Shown here: in pieces, positions 27,677 through 42,233 of the stretch
How positions within the stretch are numbered: the first letter of the stretch is position 1
Layout: every line of letters begins with the position of its first letter
Assembly: GCF_016653315.1 (NCBI RefSeq)
Contig: NZ_NHSH01000048.1
Span: forward strand, 63,225 to 127,224
DNA from: Halochromatium roseum
GTDB lineage: Bacteria > Pseudomonadota > Gammaproteobacteria > Chromatiales > Chromatiaceae
Length of the DNA: 64,000 nucleotides
Direction of reading: 5' to 3'
Position numbers and translations under genes: made by a program
Notes under the pieces: generated by a model
What the model saw: only the letters and a program-made list of their open reading frames with translations
Database searches by the model: none
What the model was told of the DNA's origin: nothing

Positions 27677-28078
27677 ATTTCAACCCACGCCGACAGTCTG
27701 AGTACTCCAGACCGCGTACAGCTCAAGCGGCTGCTCGTTTGGCAGGGTCTTGTGGCAGTGATGGTCGTATCAGCCGCCTTCCCGTTCGGTCTGGATGCAG
27801 TGCGCTCAGCAGCCGTTGGCGCTGGTGCCTGTCTCCTCGCGAATTGGTACTTCGCATACCGCGTCTTTCAGCGCTATCAAGCGCAAGAGCCGGGACGTCT
27901 GCTCGCTCGCATCTATGGCGCCGAGTTCGCGAAGATTGCAATTGCCCTAGCCGTTTTCGGCCTGGCGTTCGCGCTGCTGGACGACCTAAGACCGCTGGCG
28001 CTGTTTGGCGCTTACTTGTCGGTTCAAATGGTGCCAGCGGTGCTCGCGCAGCGCCCGGATGCACGCTCGAATAGCTAA
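27677..28078 (+). CDS. atpI: ATP synthase protein I (AtpI), probable ATT start
   Basis: AtpI is a small membrane protein thought to help assemble the c-ring of the F1Fo ATP synthase. The frame is open from a stop at 27662-27664 to 28078, but has no ATG or GTG before 27752. That GTG falls inside the first membrane segment. Homology to AtpI begins earlier (DRVQLKRLLVWQGLVAVMVV). An ATT at 27677 lies 7 bases after a strong AGGAGGG, giving 133 residues (family about 125-130) and four membrane segments. An ATT start is rare but known (infC). A CTG at 27698 is the other option. First gene of the atp operon. Confidence 0.75.
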   Translation: MSTHADSLSTPDRVQLKRLLVWQGLVAVMVVSAAFPFGLDAVRSAAVGAGACLLANWYFAYRVFQRYQAQEPGRLLARIYGAEFAKIAIALAVFGLAFALLDDLRPLALFGAYLSVQMVPAVLAQRPDARSNS

Positions 28079-29250
<1,172 letters not shown>

Positions 29251-29311
29251 TCTCGTCTCGTCCCGGACGGACAGCAACGCTCACCGCGCGTCCCCCAACG
29301 AGGCAATTAGG

Positions 29312-29782
29312 ATGAACATCAATCTGACCCTCATCAGCCAGATGATCGCATTTGCGATTTTCGTGGCGTTTTGTATGAAATACGTCTGGCCGCCGATCAT
29401 GAAGGCGCTGGACGAGCGGGCGACCAAGATCGCCGAAGGCTTAGCGGCCGCCGAGCGTGGCCAGCAAGAGCAAGAGATCGGCCGGCAGAAGGCGCTGGAA
29501 GAGATGAAGGCGGCGAAAGCCAAGGCGGCCGATATCGTTGCTCAGGCCCAGAAGCGTTACAACGAGGTCATGGATGAGGCCAAGCGTGATGCACAGGGTG
29601 AGGCCGACCGCATCAAGACGGCGGCCCATGCCGAGATCGAGCAGGAAACCAATCGGGCGCGCGAGGAATTGCGCGAACGCATGGCCGCGCTGGCCGTGGC
29701 CGCTGCCGAGAAGGTCTTGGAAAAAGAGATCGATGCCAATGCGCACAAGGCATTGATCAACTCCTTCGCAAAACAGCTTTAG
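29312..29782 (+). CDS. atpF: F1Fo ATP synthase subunit b
   Basis: Subunit b is the peripheral stator stalk. The 156 residues have one N-terminal membrane segment ([22 protein letters not shown]) then a long charged coiled coil, the standard b-subunit design. Only one b gene is present (no b' gene), so the stalk would be a b homodimer. Confidence 0.97.
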   Translation: MNINLTLISQMIAFAIFVAFCMKYVWPPIMKALDERATKIAEGLAAAERGQQEQEIGRQKALEEMKAAKAKAADIVAQAQKRYNEVMDEAKRDAQGEADRIKTAAHAEIEQETNRAREELRERMAALAVAAAEKVLEKEIDANAHKALINSFAKQL

Positions 29783-29791
29783 GACACGCCG

Positions 29792-30331
29792 ATGGCCGGA
29801 GACAGCACAACCATCGCGCGACCCTACGCCGAGGCCGCCTTCGAGGTGGCCCGCGCCAGCAAGCAACTCGATGCTTGGTCCGTCGCCCTGGCCAAGCTTG
29901 CCGAGATTGTTGCTGATCCGCAGGTCGCCTCGCAGATCGGGAATCCGAATCTCAGTGATCGCGACCTAGTGGATCTGATCTTTGCGGTCGCCGGTGAGGG
30001 GTTGCGTGTCGAGGTCCAGAATCTGGTCCGTCTGCTCGCCGAGAATGAGCGTCTGACGGTCTTGCCCGATCTCGCTCGCCTCTTCGAGGCCCGCAAAACC
30101 GCGATCCAGGGTGTTCGACACATCCAGATCCGCAGCGCTTATGCACTGTCGGCTGCAGAGCAGAAGACCCTTCAGTCGTCGCTGAAGAGCCACTTCGGCG
30201 CCGAGGTCGAGCTGACGGTCGAGGAAGACTCGAGCCTCATCGGCGGTCTCGAAGTCCGCGCTGACGACGTCGTCATCGACGGCTCGGTGCGCGGCAGGCT
30301 GCAGCAGCTGGCTAACGAATTGCAATTCTGA
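29792..30331 (+). CDS. atpH: F1Fo ATP synthase subunit delta
   Basis: Subunit delta joins the b stalk to the top of the alpha3beta3 head. The 179 residues show the typical N-terminal [12 protein letters not shown] and C-terminal [28 protein letters not shown] blocks. Spacing to atpF is 9 bp. Confidence 0.98.
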   Translation: MAGDSTTIARPYAEAAFEVARASKQLDAWSVALAKLAEIVADPQVASQIGNPNLSDRDLVDLIFAVAGEGLRVEVQNLVRLLAENERLTVLPDLARLFEARKTAIQGVRHIQIRSAYALSAAEQKTLQSSLKSHFGAEVELTVEEDSSLIGGLEVRADDVVIDGSVRGRLQQLANELQF

Positions 30332-30344
30332 ACGGGACACCGCC

Positions 30345-31886
<1,542 letters not shown>

Positions 31887-32001
31887 TGTGCCGGCCCGGG
31901 CAGCTGTCCGGGCAGCGCGACAGATCAGTTGGCTCAACCGAGATAGAGGTCTGGCGTGAGCGCGTCCATCCGGGCGCGCCCGCTCACACACGGAGCACGC
32001 A

Positions 32002-32871
32002 ATGGCAGGCGCCAAAGAGATCCGCACCAAGATTTCGAGCATCAAGAGTACCCAGAAGATCACGGGTGCGATGGAGATGGTCGCGACCTCAAAGATGCGT
32101 AAGGCGCAAGAGCGTATGCATGCTTCGCGTCCCTATGCAGAGAAGATGCTACAGGTGATTCGCCATCTGGCGAAGGCATCACCAGAGTATCGACACAGCT
32201 TCATGGCCGAGCAGCGCGAGATCAAGCGCGTCGGCTACATCGTCGTCTCCTCGGATCGGGGCCTCTGCGGCGGCTTGAACAGCAACCTGTTCCGGCGCCT
32301 GGTGGCCAACATCAAAGAGCAGAAGACGCAAGGCATCGAGCCGGTGTTTTGCACCATCGGCGGTAAGGCCCTGGGCTTCTTCCGCCGCTTTGGTGGCAAG
32401 GTCGAGGCGCAGGTCACACAGCTCGGCGACAAGCCGCACATCGAAGACCTGATCGGCACCGTCAAGGTCATGCTGAATGCCTTCGAGAACGGCGAGGTCG
32501 ATGCGGTTTACGTCGTCTACAACGAATTCGTCAATACCATGACCCAGCAGCCGACGATTCGGCAGTTGGTGCCCTTGCAGGCTGGCGATGAAGAGCGCCC
32601 GTCGGGGCCGATCTGGGACTATATCTACGAGCCAGACGCGAAGCTGGTTCTCGACAATCTGCTGACCCGCTATATCGAGTCCCTGGTCTATCAGGCCGTG
32701 GTCGAAAACGGTGCCTGCGAGCAGGCCGCGCGTCGTGTAGCGATGAAGGCGGCCTCCGATAATGCTGGCGATCTGATTGACGAGCTCCAGCTGGTCTATA
32801 ACAAAGCGCGCCAAGCGGCGATCACGCAAGAGCTGTCAGAGATCGTCAGCGGCGCGGCCGCCGTTGGCTAA
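32002..32871 (+). CDS. atpG: F1Fo ATP synthase subunit gamma
   Basis: The central rotor shaft. The 289 residues show the N-terminal [35 protein letters not shown], and the C-terminal [36 protein letters not shown] gap of about 115 bp separates it from atpA. Confidence 0.99.
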   Translation: MAGAKEIRTKISSIKSTQKITGAMEMVATSKMRKAQERMHASRPYAEKMLQVIRHLAKASPEYRHSFMAEQREIKRVGYIVVSSDRGLCGGLNSNLFRRLVANIKEQKTQGIEPVFCTIGGKALGFFRRFGGKVEAQVTQLGDKPHIEDLIGTVKVMLNAFENGEVDAVYVVYNEFVNTMTQQPTIRQLVPLQAGDEERPSGPIWDYIYEPDAKLVLDNLLTRYIESLVYQAVVENGACEQAARRVAMKAASDNAGDLIDELQLVYNKARQAAITQELSEIVSGAAAVG

Positions 32872-32940
32872 CGACTGATCTTGCTCGCGAGTTGTCAGGG
32901 CAAGCGCTTCTGATCGCGACGGCAACCGACTTCAAGCTAA

Positions 32941-34362
<1,422 letters not shown>

Positions 34363-34391
34363 TCGCGCAGCGATCGCGGAGGGCCTGAATC

Positions 34392-34814
34392 ATGGCAATG
34401 ACTGTACATGTCGATATCGTCAGCGCGGAGGGCGCGATCCACTCCGGCCTCGCGGCGATGCTCTACGCACCGGGTGAGATGGGCGAGCTGGGTATCGCGG
34501 CGCGTCATGCGCCGCTGATCACTCGGCTCAAGCCCGGTGATGTGCGGGTCGAGGACGAGCACGGCAAGCAAGAGCACTTTTACGTCTCCGGCGGCATGCT
34601 CGAGGTCCAGCCCGACATCATCACCGTGCTCGCGGACACCGCGATCCGTGCCGAGAATATCGATGAGGCCAAGGCCCTCGAGGCCAAGCGCCGCGCCGAG
34701 GATGCCCTGGCCGGCCAGACCGCGGAGTTTGAATACGCGAAGGCACAGGCTGAGCTCGCCGAGGCCATCGCTCAGCTGCGCGCGATCGAGAAGCTGCGCA
34801 AGATGAGAGGCTGA
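34392..34814 (+). CDS. atpC: F1Fo ATP synthase subunit epsilon
   Basis: Rotor subunit and intrinsic inhibitor. The 140 residues have the beta-sandwich N-terminal domain ([22 protein letters not shown]) and a C-terminal helical hairpin rich in Ala, Glu and Lys. Last gene of the operon, with a terminator just after it. Confidence 0.98.
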   Translation: MAMTVHVDIVSAEGAIHSGLAAMLYAPGEMGELGIAARHAPLITRLKPGDVRVEDEHGKQEHFYVSGGMLEVQPDIITVLADTAIRAENIDEAKALEAKRRAEDALAGQTAEFEYAKAQAELAEAIAQLRAIEKLRKMRG

Positions 34815-34850
34815 TCGCAACGGCGATCACGCCGAGTTTGATCTGCGATC

Positions 34851-34883
34851 AACACCCCCGCCTCTAAAGCGGGGGTGTTTTGC
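34851..34883 (+). terminator. Rho-independent terminator of the atp operon
   Basis: Perfect 10-bp stem ACACCCCCGC (34852-34861) / GCGGGGGTGT (34869-34878), loop CTCTAAA, followed by a T-run. It lies 37 bp after atpC. Confidence 0.92.
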
Positions 34884-34995
34884 TTTATGGGGCTCGAGGC
34901 GGTGAGCGCGTGGTGCGATGCAGTTGGGTTATCATCAGTGCTCGCGCCGCGCGCTATCACTGTTAGGCCGCAGACTGTTTGAAGGGGAAGCGTCG

Positions 34996-36363
34996 ATGAA
35001 GCTCGGTGTTGTCATTCTTGCCGCCGGTAAGGGGACGCGGATGCGATCCACCCTGCCGAAGGTCCTCCATCCACTCGCCGGGCGCCCGTTATTGGGTCAT
35101 GTGCTCGATGCGGCGGTGGCCTTGGGTGCGGCGCAGGTCTGTGTCGTTTATGGCCACGGCGGCGCGCAAGTGCCGGCCGCGTTCCCGCAGTCGCAGGCGG
35201 TTTGGGTTGAACAAGCCGAACGCTTGGGCACCGGTCATGCGGTCCTCCAGGCGATGCCGGCGATGGCGGCGATGGATCGGGTGTTGGTGCTCTATGGCGA
35301 TGTGCCGCTGATCGAGCCCGAGACCCTGAATCGGCTCGTCGATGACACGGCTGAAACCCGCCTTGGCTTGCTGACCATGGAGCTGACTGATCCGACCGGC
35401 TATGGCCGGATCGTGCGTGATAAGAGCAATCGCGTGTTGCGGATCGTCGAGCAGAAGGATGCCAGCACCGCTGAGCGCGCCATCACCGAGGTGAACACTG
35501 GCATCATCGTCGCTGAGCGTGCCAGCCTGGCTGATTGGCTCGGCCGGGTCGGTAACGATAACGTGCAGCGCGAATACTACCTCACCGACGTCATCGGTCT
35601 GGCGGTTGGCGATGGCGTCGCTGTTGCGACCTGTGCGCCGGAGAGTCCGGAGGAGGTCGCTGGTGTCAACGACCGTGCTCAGCTTGCGTTGCTCGAGCGC
35701 CACTACCAACGCCGATTCGCCGAAAAGCTGATGCTTGACGGTGCCTCTTTGGCAGATCCAGCACGCATTGACGTGCGCGGCTCGCTGATTTGCGACCAAG
35801 ATGTCTTTCTCGACGTCAATCTCGTTTGCGAAGGGCGGGTCCGCATTGGCGCACACTGCCGCATCGGGCCGAACTGCTTGTTGCGGGACTGTACCCTCGG
35901 TTCCGGCGTTGAGGTCTTTGCCAATTCGGTGATTGACGGTGCCACAGTGGCTGCTGGCGCCCGCATTGGTCCCTATACCCGCTTGCGGCCGGAGGCTGAG
36001 ATTGGCGAAGATTGCCATATCGGTAACTTCGTCGAGGTCAAAAAGTCTCATATTGCCGCCGGAAGCAAGGTCAATCACCTGAGCTACATTGGTGATGCTG
36101 AGATTGGCGCAGGGGTCAACGTCGGCGCCGGCACCATCACCTGCAATTATGATGGCGCCAACAAGCATCTCACTCAGATTGGTGATGGCGCCTTCATTGG
36201 CTCGAACACGGCACTGGTGGCCCCAGTGACGGTTGGCACGGGCGCAACCATTGGCGCTGGCTCGGTGATCAGCCGCGACGCCCCGGCGGAAACGCTGACC
36301 CTCACCCGCGCTCGACAGGTGACGATAGAGGGATGGCAGCGTCCGCTGAAGTCGTCGAGTTAG
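34996..36363 (+). CDS. glmU: Bifunctional N-acetylglucosamine-1-phosphate uridyltransferase / glucosamine-1-phosphate acetyltransferase
   Basis: GlmU makes UDP-GlcNAc for peptidoglycan and LPS. From ATG 34996 (MKLGVVILAAGKGTRM), with GAAGGGGAAG upstream, it is 455 residues (E. coli 456). The nucleotidyltransferase motif LAAGKGTRMRS is at 8-18, and a left-handed beta-helix with hexapeptide repeats (about 250-440) carries the acetyltransferase. An upstream in-frame ATG at 34918 is not family-like. Confidence 0.98.
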   Translation: MKLGVVILAAGKGTRMRSTLPKVLHPLAGRPLLGHVLDAAVALGAAQVCVVYGHGGAQVPAAFPQSQAVWVEQAERLGTGHAVLQAMPAMAAMDRVLVLYGDVPLIEPETLNRLVDDTAETRLGLLTMELTDPTGYGRIVRDKSNRVLRIVEQKDASTAERAITEVNTGIIVAERASLADWLGRVGNDNVQREYYLTDVIGLAVGDGVAVATCAPESPEEVAGVNDRAQLALLERHYQRRFAEKLMLDGASLADPARIDVRGSLICDQDVFLDVNLVCEGRVRIGAHCRIGPNCLLRDCTLGSGVEVFANSVIDGATVAAGARIGPYTRLRPEAEIGEDCHIGNFVEVKKSHIAAGSKVNHLSYIGDAEIGAGVNVGAGTITCNYDGANKHLTQIGDGAFIGSNTALVAPVTVGTGATIGAGSVISRDAPAETLTLTRARQVTIEGWQRPLKSSS

Positions 36364-36493
36364 GTGCGAACCCTTTTCATCCAGTCTCACAGCCGCTTTC
36401 CTCGGTCATAGCGAGCAGCATCGGCTGAACAGATCCGCGGCCTGGAGCGCTTCGGGGCCGGCGGTCAAGGTGAACGGCTAGAGGAGCTTCTCT

Positions 36494-38383
36494 ATGTGTG
36501 GCATCGTTGGCGCCATTGCGCATCGCCCGGTCTCGCCGATCCTACTCGAAGGTCTGCGGCGCCTCGAGTATCGGGGCTATGACTCGGCAGGGCTTGCCGT
36601 TATCCAACCGGATGGACCGATTGGTCGCCTGCGCACCCTAGGTAAGGTCTCGACGCTCAGTGCCGCGCTAGAGGAGCAGCCACTTGCCGGAACCCTCGGC
36701 ATCGCCCACACGCGCTGGGCGACGCACGGCGAGCCCTCGACGCAGAATGCACATCCGCACATGGCGCGTGAGCGCTGCGCCCTGGTGCACAACGGCATCA
36801 TCGAGAACCATGAGGTATTGCGCCGCGAACAAACCGCGGCCGGACATCGTTTTACCTCGCAGACCGACACCGAAGTGGTGGTTCATGCGATCTACGACCA
36901 GCTCGAGGCCGGCCAGGATCTGACCGAGGCAGTCCGAGAGACCATCGCGCGTCTAGATGGGGCCTACGCCCTCGGGGTCATCGATACCCACTACCCCGAT
37001 CGGCTCGTGGCCGCCCGCCAAGGCAGTCCGCTCGTGATCGGCGTCGGCTTCCAAGAATACTTCATCGCCTCCGATGTTTTTGCGCTGCTCCCGGTCACCA
37101 ACCGCTTCATCTTTCTCGAAGAAGGCGATATTGCTGAGCTGCGCCGCGACCGCCTCAGTATCTGGAACGCCCAGGGCGAGCAGGTCGAGCGGCCGCTGCG
37201 TGAGTCGTCGGTGGCGGCGGACTCGGCCGAGCGCGGTCAGTATCGGCATTTCATGCAGAAGGAGATCTTCGAACAGCCGCGGGCCATTGCCGACACCCTT
37301 GAGGGCCGACTCAGTAGTGAAGGCGTACTGCCGGAAGCCTTCGGGGTCGACGCCGAACAGATCTTTACTGAGGCTCGGGCAGTCACCATCGTTGCCTGCG
37401 GAACCAGCTACCACGCCGGACTGGTGGCGCGCTACTGGATCGAATCGCTCGTCGGTCTGCCCTGCAATGTCGAGGTTGCCAGCGAGTACCGGTATCGCAA
37501 ACACGTGGTGCCGCCGGGCTCGCTGTTCGTGACGATCTCACAATCGGGAGAGACCGCCGATACCCTGGCCGCGCTGCGCATCGCCAAGCAGAGTGGTTAC
37601 GCGACCACGCTGGCGATTTGCAACGTGCCGGAAAGCAGCCTGGTACGCGAGTCTGATCTGGTGCTGTTGACCCGCGCTGGACCCGAGATCGGCGTCGCCT
37701 CAACCAAGGCGTTCAGCACCCAGCTGGTGGCACTGCTGCTGTTGACCCTGACACTGGCGCGTCTGCATCCGGCTGCACAAGATGATCAGGCCGATCAGCC
37801 CTCACCAGGGGATGACGCCATGCGGCCTGATGAACAGGCGCGTACTGCCCAACAGACCGAGCTGTTACGCTCGCTACCCGCGCAGTTGGAACGCGTGCTC
37901 GCGCTGGATGACCAGGTGGCTGCCCTCGCTGAACAATTCGTCGAGAAGCACCATTGCTTGTTTCTTGGTCGCGGCGAAGCCTATCCCATCGCCATGGAAG
38001 GGGCGCTCAAGCTCAAGGAGATCTCCTACATCCATGCCGAGGCCTATCCGGCCGGTGAGCTCAAGCATGGCCCACTGGCGCTGATCGACGAGGACATGCC
38101 TGTCGTCGTGGTTGCGCCGAACAACGCCCTGCTCGAGAAGCTGAAATCCAACCTCGAAGAGGTCCGCGCCCGTGGCGGCCAGCTCTTTGTCTTTGCCGAT
38201 GACCAGGTCGCGTTCGAGCAAGGCCCCGGTGTCACCATTATCCGGGTGCCCGAGACCGACGACCTGATTGATCCGCTGATCTTCACCATCCCGCTGCAGC
38301 TACTGGCCTACCATGTCGCCGTGCTCAAGGGCACCGACGTCGATCAGCCGCGGAATCTGGCGAAATCGGTGACGGTGGAGTAA
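36494..38383 (+). CDS. glmS: Glutamine-fructose-6-phosphate aminotransferase (isomerizing)
   Basis: GlmS makes glucosamine-6-phosphate from fructose-6-phosphate and glutamine. The N-terminal nucleophile is Cys2 (MCGIVGAIAHRP), followed by the glutaminase domain and two SIS domains (TISQSGETADTLAAL, AGPEIGVASTKAFSTQ). The C-terminus DVDQPRNLAKSVTVE is canonical. At 629 residues it exceeds the usual 609 because of a hydrophilic insert at about 424-455 (QDDQADQPSPGDDAMRPDEQ) between the SIS domains. A TAGAGGAG sequence precedes the start. It follows glmU by 130 bp. Confidence 0.98.
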   Translation: MCGIVGAIAHRPVSPILLEGLRRLEYRGYDSAGLAVIQPDGPIGRLRTLGKVSTLSAALEEQPLAGTLGIAHTRWATHGEPSTQNAHPHMARERCALVHNGIIENHEVLRREQTAAGHRFTSQTDTEVVVHAIYDQLEAGQDLTEAVRETIARLDGAYALGVIDTHYPDRLVAARQGSPLVIGVGFQEYFIASDVFALLPVTNRFIFLEEGDIAELRRDRLSIWNAQGEQVERPLRESSVAADSAERGQYRHFMQKEIFEQPRAIADTLEGRLSSEGVLPEAFGVDAEQIFTEARAVTIVACGTSYHAGLVARYWIESLVGLPCNVEVASEYRYRKHVVPPGSLFVTISQSGETADTLAALRIAKQSGYATTLAICNVPESSLVRESDLVLLTRAGPEIGVASTKAFSTQLVALLLLTLTLARLHPAAQDDQADQPSPGDDAMRPDEQARTAQQTELLRSLPAQLERVLALDDQVAALAEQFVEKHHCLFLGRGEAYPIAMEGALKLKEISYIHAEAYPAGELKHGPLALIDEDMPVVVVAPNNALLEKLKSNLEEVRARGGQLFVFADDQVAFEQGPGVTIIRVPETDDLIDPLIFTIPLQLLAYHVAVLKGTDVDQPRNLAKSVTVE

Positions 38384-38492
38384 CGGGCTTTCCGCGCTGG
38401 TCAACGCCTTAGGTTGCGTGTTCGCCAACGCGGTGTCGCCGGGCGCGAGTCCGTGGAACTGCGAGGGCGTTAGCAGCGGCGGCTCGGTGGCC

Positions 38493-38516
38493 GAAGCCGC
38501 TCGTTGAAGCGGCTTC
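38493..38516. terminator. Hairpin between convergent glmS and hemE
   Basis: Stem GAAGCCGCT (38493-38501) / AGCGGCTTC (38508-38516), with a 6-base loop. No T-run follows on either strand, so termination is only suggested by its place between two converging genes. Confidence 0.4.
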
Positions 38517-38561
38517 ACGGCAGCCGCTGTCAGCGGGCGGGCACGACGCGTCTCAGAGGAT

Positions 38562-39626
38562 CTAAGCGTGATACGGCCGGCTCTGCTCGTGCACCGCCTT
38601 GACCATCGCCGCCGCATGCTCAGGATTGATGTCCGGATGGATGCCGTGACCGAGGTTGAAGACATGCCCGGTGCCGCGCCCGTAGCTGGCGAGCACGCGA
38701 CCGACCTCGCGCTCGATGCGCTCCGGTGAGGCGTAGAGGGTGCAGGGATCGAGGTTGCCCTGCAGGGCGACCTTGTCGCGCACCAACTTGCGCGCATCGG
38801 CCAGATCCATGGTCCAGTCGACGCCGAGCGCATCGCAGCCGGTCTCGGCCATGCGGTCGAGCCATTGGCCGGCACCCTTGGCGAACAGCACCACCGGCAC
38901 GCGGCGGCCATCGGCCTCGCGGGTCAGCCCTTCGACGATGCGCTCCATGTAGCGCAGTGAGAATTCGCGGAAGTCTGATGGCGTGAGTACGCCGCCCCAG
39001 GTGTCGAAGACCATCACCGCTTGAGCACCACGGGCGATCTGGGCGTTCAGATAGCTGGTGACCGATTCGGCGACCTTGCCGAGCAGCTTGTGCATCAGGT
39101 TGGGTTGATCGAACATCAGCGCCTTGCTGTGGGCGAAGTTCTTCGCGCTGGCGCCTTCGATCATGTAGGTGGCCAGGGTCCAGGGTGCGCCGGAGAAGCC
39201 GATCAGCGGCACCCGGCCGTCGAGTTCCTTGCGGATCAGCGCCACCGCGTCCATCACGTAGCGTAGCTCGTCTTCAGGGTCGGGGACGGCGATGGCCTCG
39301 ATGTCGGCAGCGGTGCGAACCGGGCGGGCGAACTGTGGGCCTTCTCCCTCGGCGAACGAGAGGCCTAAGCCCATGGCGTCTGGGATCGTGAGAATGTCCG
39401 AGAAGAGGATCGCGGCATCGAGGGGGAAACGCTCGAGTGGCTGGATGGTGACCTCGCAGGCCAGCTCTGGTGCTCGGCACAGATCCATGAAGCTGCCGGC
39501 CTTGGCGCGTGTCTCGCGGTATTCGGGCAGATAGCGGCCGGCCTGGCGCATCATCCAAACGGGGGTGTAGTCGACGGGCTCGCGCATCAGCGCGCGCAGG
39601 AAGGTATCGTTCTTGAGCTCGGTCAC
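38562..39626 (-). CDS. hemE: Uroporphyrinogen decarboxylase
   Basis: HemE decarboxylates uroporphyrinogen III to coproporphyrinogen III in haem and bacteriochlorophyll synthesis. The 354 residues from the GTG at 39626 show [16 protein letters not shown] (substrate-binding Arg), [16 protein letters not shown] and LQGNLDP. Divergent from uvrD. Confidence 0.98.
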   Translation of the reverse strand: MTELKNDTFLRALMREPVDYTPVWMMRQAGRYLPEYRETRAKAGSFMDLCRAPELACEVTIQPLERFPLDAAILFSDILTIPDAMGLGLSFAEGEGPQFARPVRTAADIEAIAVPDPEDELRYVMDAVALIRKELDGRVPLIGFSGAPWTLATYMIEGASAKNFAHSKALMFDQPNLMHKLLGKVAESVTSYLNAQIARGAQAVMVFDTWGGVLTPSDFREFSLRYMERIVEGLTREADGRRVPVVLFAKGAGQWLDRMAETGCDALGVDWTMDLADARKLVRDKVALQGNLDPCTLYASPERIEREVGRVLASYGRGTGHVFNLGHGIHPDINPEHAAAMVKAVHEQSRPYHA

Positions 39627-39801
39627 AGGCAGGTTCCGGCAGCGGTGGTGAGTGGGTGTTGTTGTGCCGGCAGGATACTACGCTGGTTCGGATGCTGTCA
39701 GGGGTGGATGTGGCCGCTGAGCCAAGCGGCTCGCTCACGGATTGAGTAGCGGAACGGCGATTGGCTGCGAAAACCATGGGGGCTGCGGTTACAATCGTGC
39801 G

Positions 39802-42030
39802 ATGGAAGACATCTCGCATATTCTCGATCCCCTGAACCCGGCCCAACGTGAGGCTGTGACTGCTGAGACCGGCAATCGCCTGGTGCTGGCCGGTGCTGGC
39901 TCGGGTAAGACCCGGGTGCTGGTGCATCGCATTGCTTGGCTGCTGCAGGTTCAAGACGTGCGGCCCTGGCGCATCCTGGCCGTCACCTTCACTAATAAGG
40001 CCGCGCGCGAGATGAAGGGCCGCATTGAGGAGATGCTCGGTGAGCCGATCGGCGGCATGTGGGTCGGTACCTTCCACGGGTTGGCGCACCGGTTTCTGCG
40101 CGCGCATTGGCAGGATGCCGGGCTGCCGCAGCAGTTCCAGATCCTGGATTCCGACGACCAGTTCCGGCTGATCAAGCGTATCTTGAAAGCGCTGGAGCTG
40201 GATGAGTCGCGTTGGCCGCCGCGTCAGGCGCAGGGTTTCATCAATAGCCAGAAGGATGAGGGCCGGCGACCGCAGCATATCGATGCGGTCGGTGATTTCT
40301 TCCTCGAGCAGCAGCTGCGGATCTATCGGGCCTACCAGGAGGCCTGCGAGAAGGCCGGCAGCCTAGACTTTGCCGAGCTGCTGCTGCGTGCGCATGAGCT
40401 GCTGCGCGACCGACCCGACATCCTGCATCATTATCGTGAGCGCTTCGCGCACATCCTGGTCGATGAGTTTCAAGACACCAATGCCATCCAGTATGCCTGG
40501 CTGCGGTTGCTCGCCGGCGATCGGGACAATCTGTTCCTGGTCGGCGATGATGATCAGTCGATCTACGGCTGGCGCGGGGCGCGGGTCGAGAATATCCAGA
40601 GCTTCCAGCGCGACTATCCGAACACCGAGATCGTCCGCCTGGAGCAGAACTACCGCTCCACCAGCACTATCCTCGGCGCCGCCAATGCGCTGATCGCGAA
40701 CAACCCGAGCCGACTGGGTAAGAACCTCTGGACCGAGGACAGCGCCGGTGAGCCGATCCGCCGCTATGCCGCCTTCAATGAGATCGATGAGGCGCGGTTC
40801 GTGGTCGAGCGCATCCGCCGTGCGAGTCAAGATGAAGGGATGACGCGCAGCGACTGCGCCATCCTCTATCGCACCACGGCACAGTCGCGGCTGTTCGAAG
40901 AGGCGCTGATCCAAGCCGGGCTTCCGTATCGCGTCTATGGCGGTCAGCGCTTCTTCGAGCGCGCCGAGATCAAGGACGCCTTGGCCTATCTGCGCCTGGT
41001 TGCGAACTCGAGCGATGAGACGGCGTTTGAGCGCATCGTCAACCTACCGCCACGCGCGATCGGCCCGCGCACCCTGGATCTGCTGCGCACCCAGGCACGG
41101 GCCGATGGCAGCACGCTCTGGGAGGCTGCACGGGTTGCGGTGAGCCAGCCGCTGCTGCCCGCGCGAGCGACCGGCGCGCTACGCGGCTTTCTCGAGCTGA
41201 TCGAAGGGCTTGCGGCGCGCGCTGAGGCCGATCAAGAGTTGCCGGACCTGGTGGCCGAGGTGTTGGAGGCCAGTGGGTTGCCGGCGCATTTCGAGAAGAA
41301 CAAAGACGGTCGCGGGATCGAGCGGTTGGAGAACCTGGAGCAGTTGGTCGAGGCAACGCGGCGTTTTGCTGCCGAAGTCCCGAACGACGAGGGCGATATC
41401 CTTGGCAGCTTCCTCGCCCATGCGGCGCTCGAGGCCGGCGATGCCCAGGCCGATGGCTTCGAAGATAGCGTACAGCTGATGACGTTGCACAGTGCCAAGG
41501 GACTGGAGTTTCCATTGGTGTTTATCACCGGAGTCGAGGAGGGGCTGTTCCCCCACAGCATGTCGGCGACTGATCCGGATCGACTCGAGGAAGAGCGCCG
41601 GCTCTGCTATGTCGGTATGACGCGCGCCAAGCGGCTGCTCTATCTGACCCATGCTGAGAGTCGCCGCTTGCATGGGCGCGAGGATTACGCGGCGCCGTCG
41701 CGCTTTCTGCGCGAGGTGCCGGCGGAGCTGATCGAGGAGGTGCGCGGCGGTGGCGTCTCGCGATCGCAGGGGGGGCGAGCTGCATCGGGCTTTGGCGCGA
41801 TGGGCTTCAGGGCTGCGCGTGCTGGGGCCGGGTCTAAAGTTGGTGCTGCCGCTGCCGATGCCAGTGGCGGATTTCAGCTCGGACAGCGCGTGCGGCATCC
41901 GAAGTTTGGCCCTGGCGTGGTCTTGAACGCCGAAGGTCACGGCAGCGGCGCCCGTATCCAGGTCAATTTCGAGTCGGCGGGTGCAAAGTGGCTGGTGCTT
42001 GAGTACGCACGGCTTGAGTCGGCAGACTGA
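39802..42030 (+). CDS. uvrD: DNA helicase II UvrD
   Basis: SF1A 3'-5' helicase for nucleotide excision and mismatch repair. 742 residues from ATG 39802 (MEDISHILDPLNPAQREAV); an upstream in-frame ATG at 39742 is less likely. Walker A GAGSGKT (31-37), VDEFQDTN, VGDDDQSIYGWRGA, EQNYRST, LHSAKGLEF and CYVGMTRAKRLLYLTHA are all present. The C-terminal GVRHPKFG-like block (FQLGQRVRHPKFGPGVVLNAEG) is the usual RNA-polymerase-binding tail. Confidence 0.97.
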   Translation: MEDISHILDPLNPAQREAVTAETGNRLVLAGAGSGKTRVLVHRIAWLLQVQDVRPWRILAVTFTNKAAREMKGRIEEMLGEPIGGMWVGTFHGLAHRFLRAHWQDAGLPQQFQILDSDDQFRLIKRILKALELDESRWPPRQAQGFINSQKDEGRRPQHIDAVGDFFLEQQLRIYRAYQEACEKAGSLDFAELLLRAHELLRDRPDILHHYRERFAHILVDEFQDTNAIQYAWLRLLAGDRDNLFLVGDDDQSIYGWRGARVENIQSFQRDYPNTEIVRLEQNYRSTSTILGAANALIANNPSRLGKNLWTEDSAGEPIRRYAAFNEIDEARFVVERIRRASQDEGMTRSDCAILYRTTAQSRLFEEALIQAGLPYRVYGGQRFFERAEIKDALAYLRLVANSSDETAFERIVNLPPRAIGPRTLDLLRTQARADGSTLWEAARVAVSQPLLPARATGALRGFLELIEGLAARAEADQELPDLVAEVLEASGLPAHFEKNKDGRGIERLENLEQLVEATRRFAAEVPNDEGDILGSFLAHAALEAGDAQADGFEDSVQLMTLHSAKGLEFPLVFITGVEEGLFPHSMSATDPDRLEEERRLCYVGMTRAKRLLYLTHAESRRLHGREDYAAPSRFLREVPAELIEEVRGGGVSRSQGGRAASGFGAMGFRAARAGAGSKVGAAAADASGGFQLGQRVRHPKFGPGVVLNAEGHGSGARIQVNFESAGAKWLVLEYARLESAD

Positions 42031-42233
42031 TTTTGCAGGGGGCTGTGTATGCGCTCTATTAAACGTATTATTGATCGAATCTGCTCGGTGCTATCGCCTG
42101 CTACAGAGCGGAGCGGCTCGTGTTGGATAGGCGATTGGCTGCCGCGAGACTCGGCGATGATGAATGAGGCTTACTCAGATCATGGTGAGTGAACAGCGGA
42201 CTCACGAAATGGCCGCTTATTGAGGAGTTCAGA

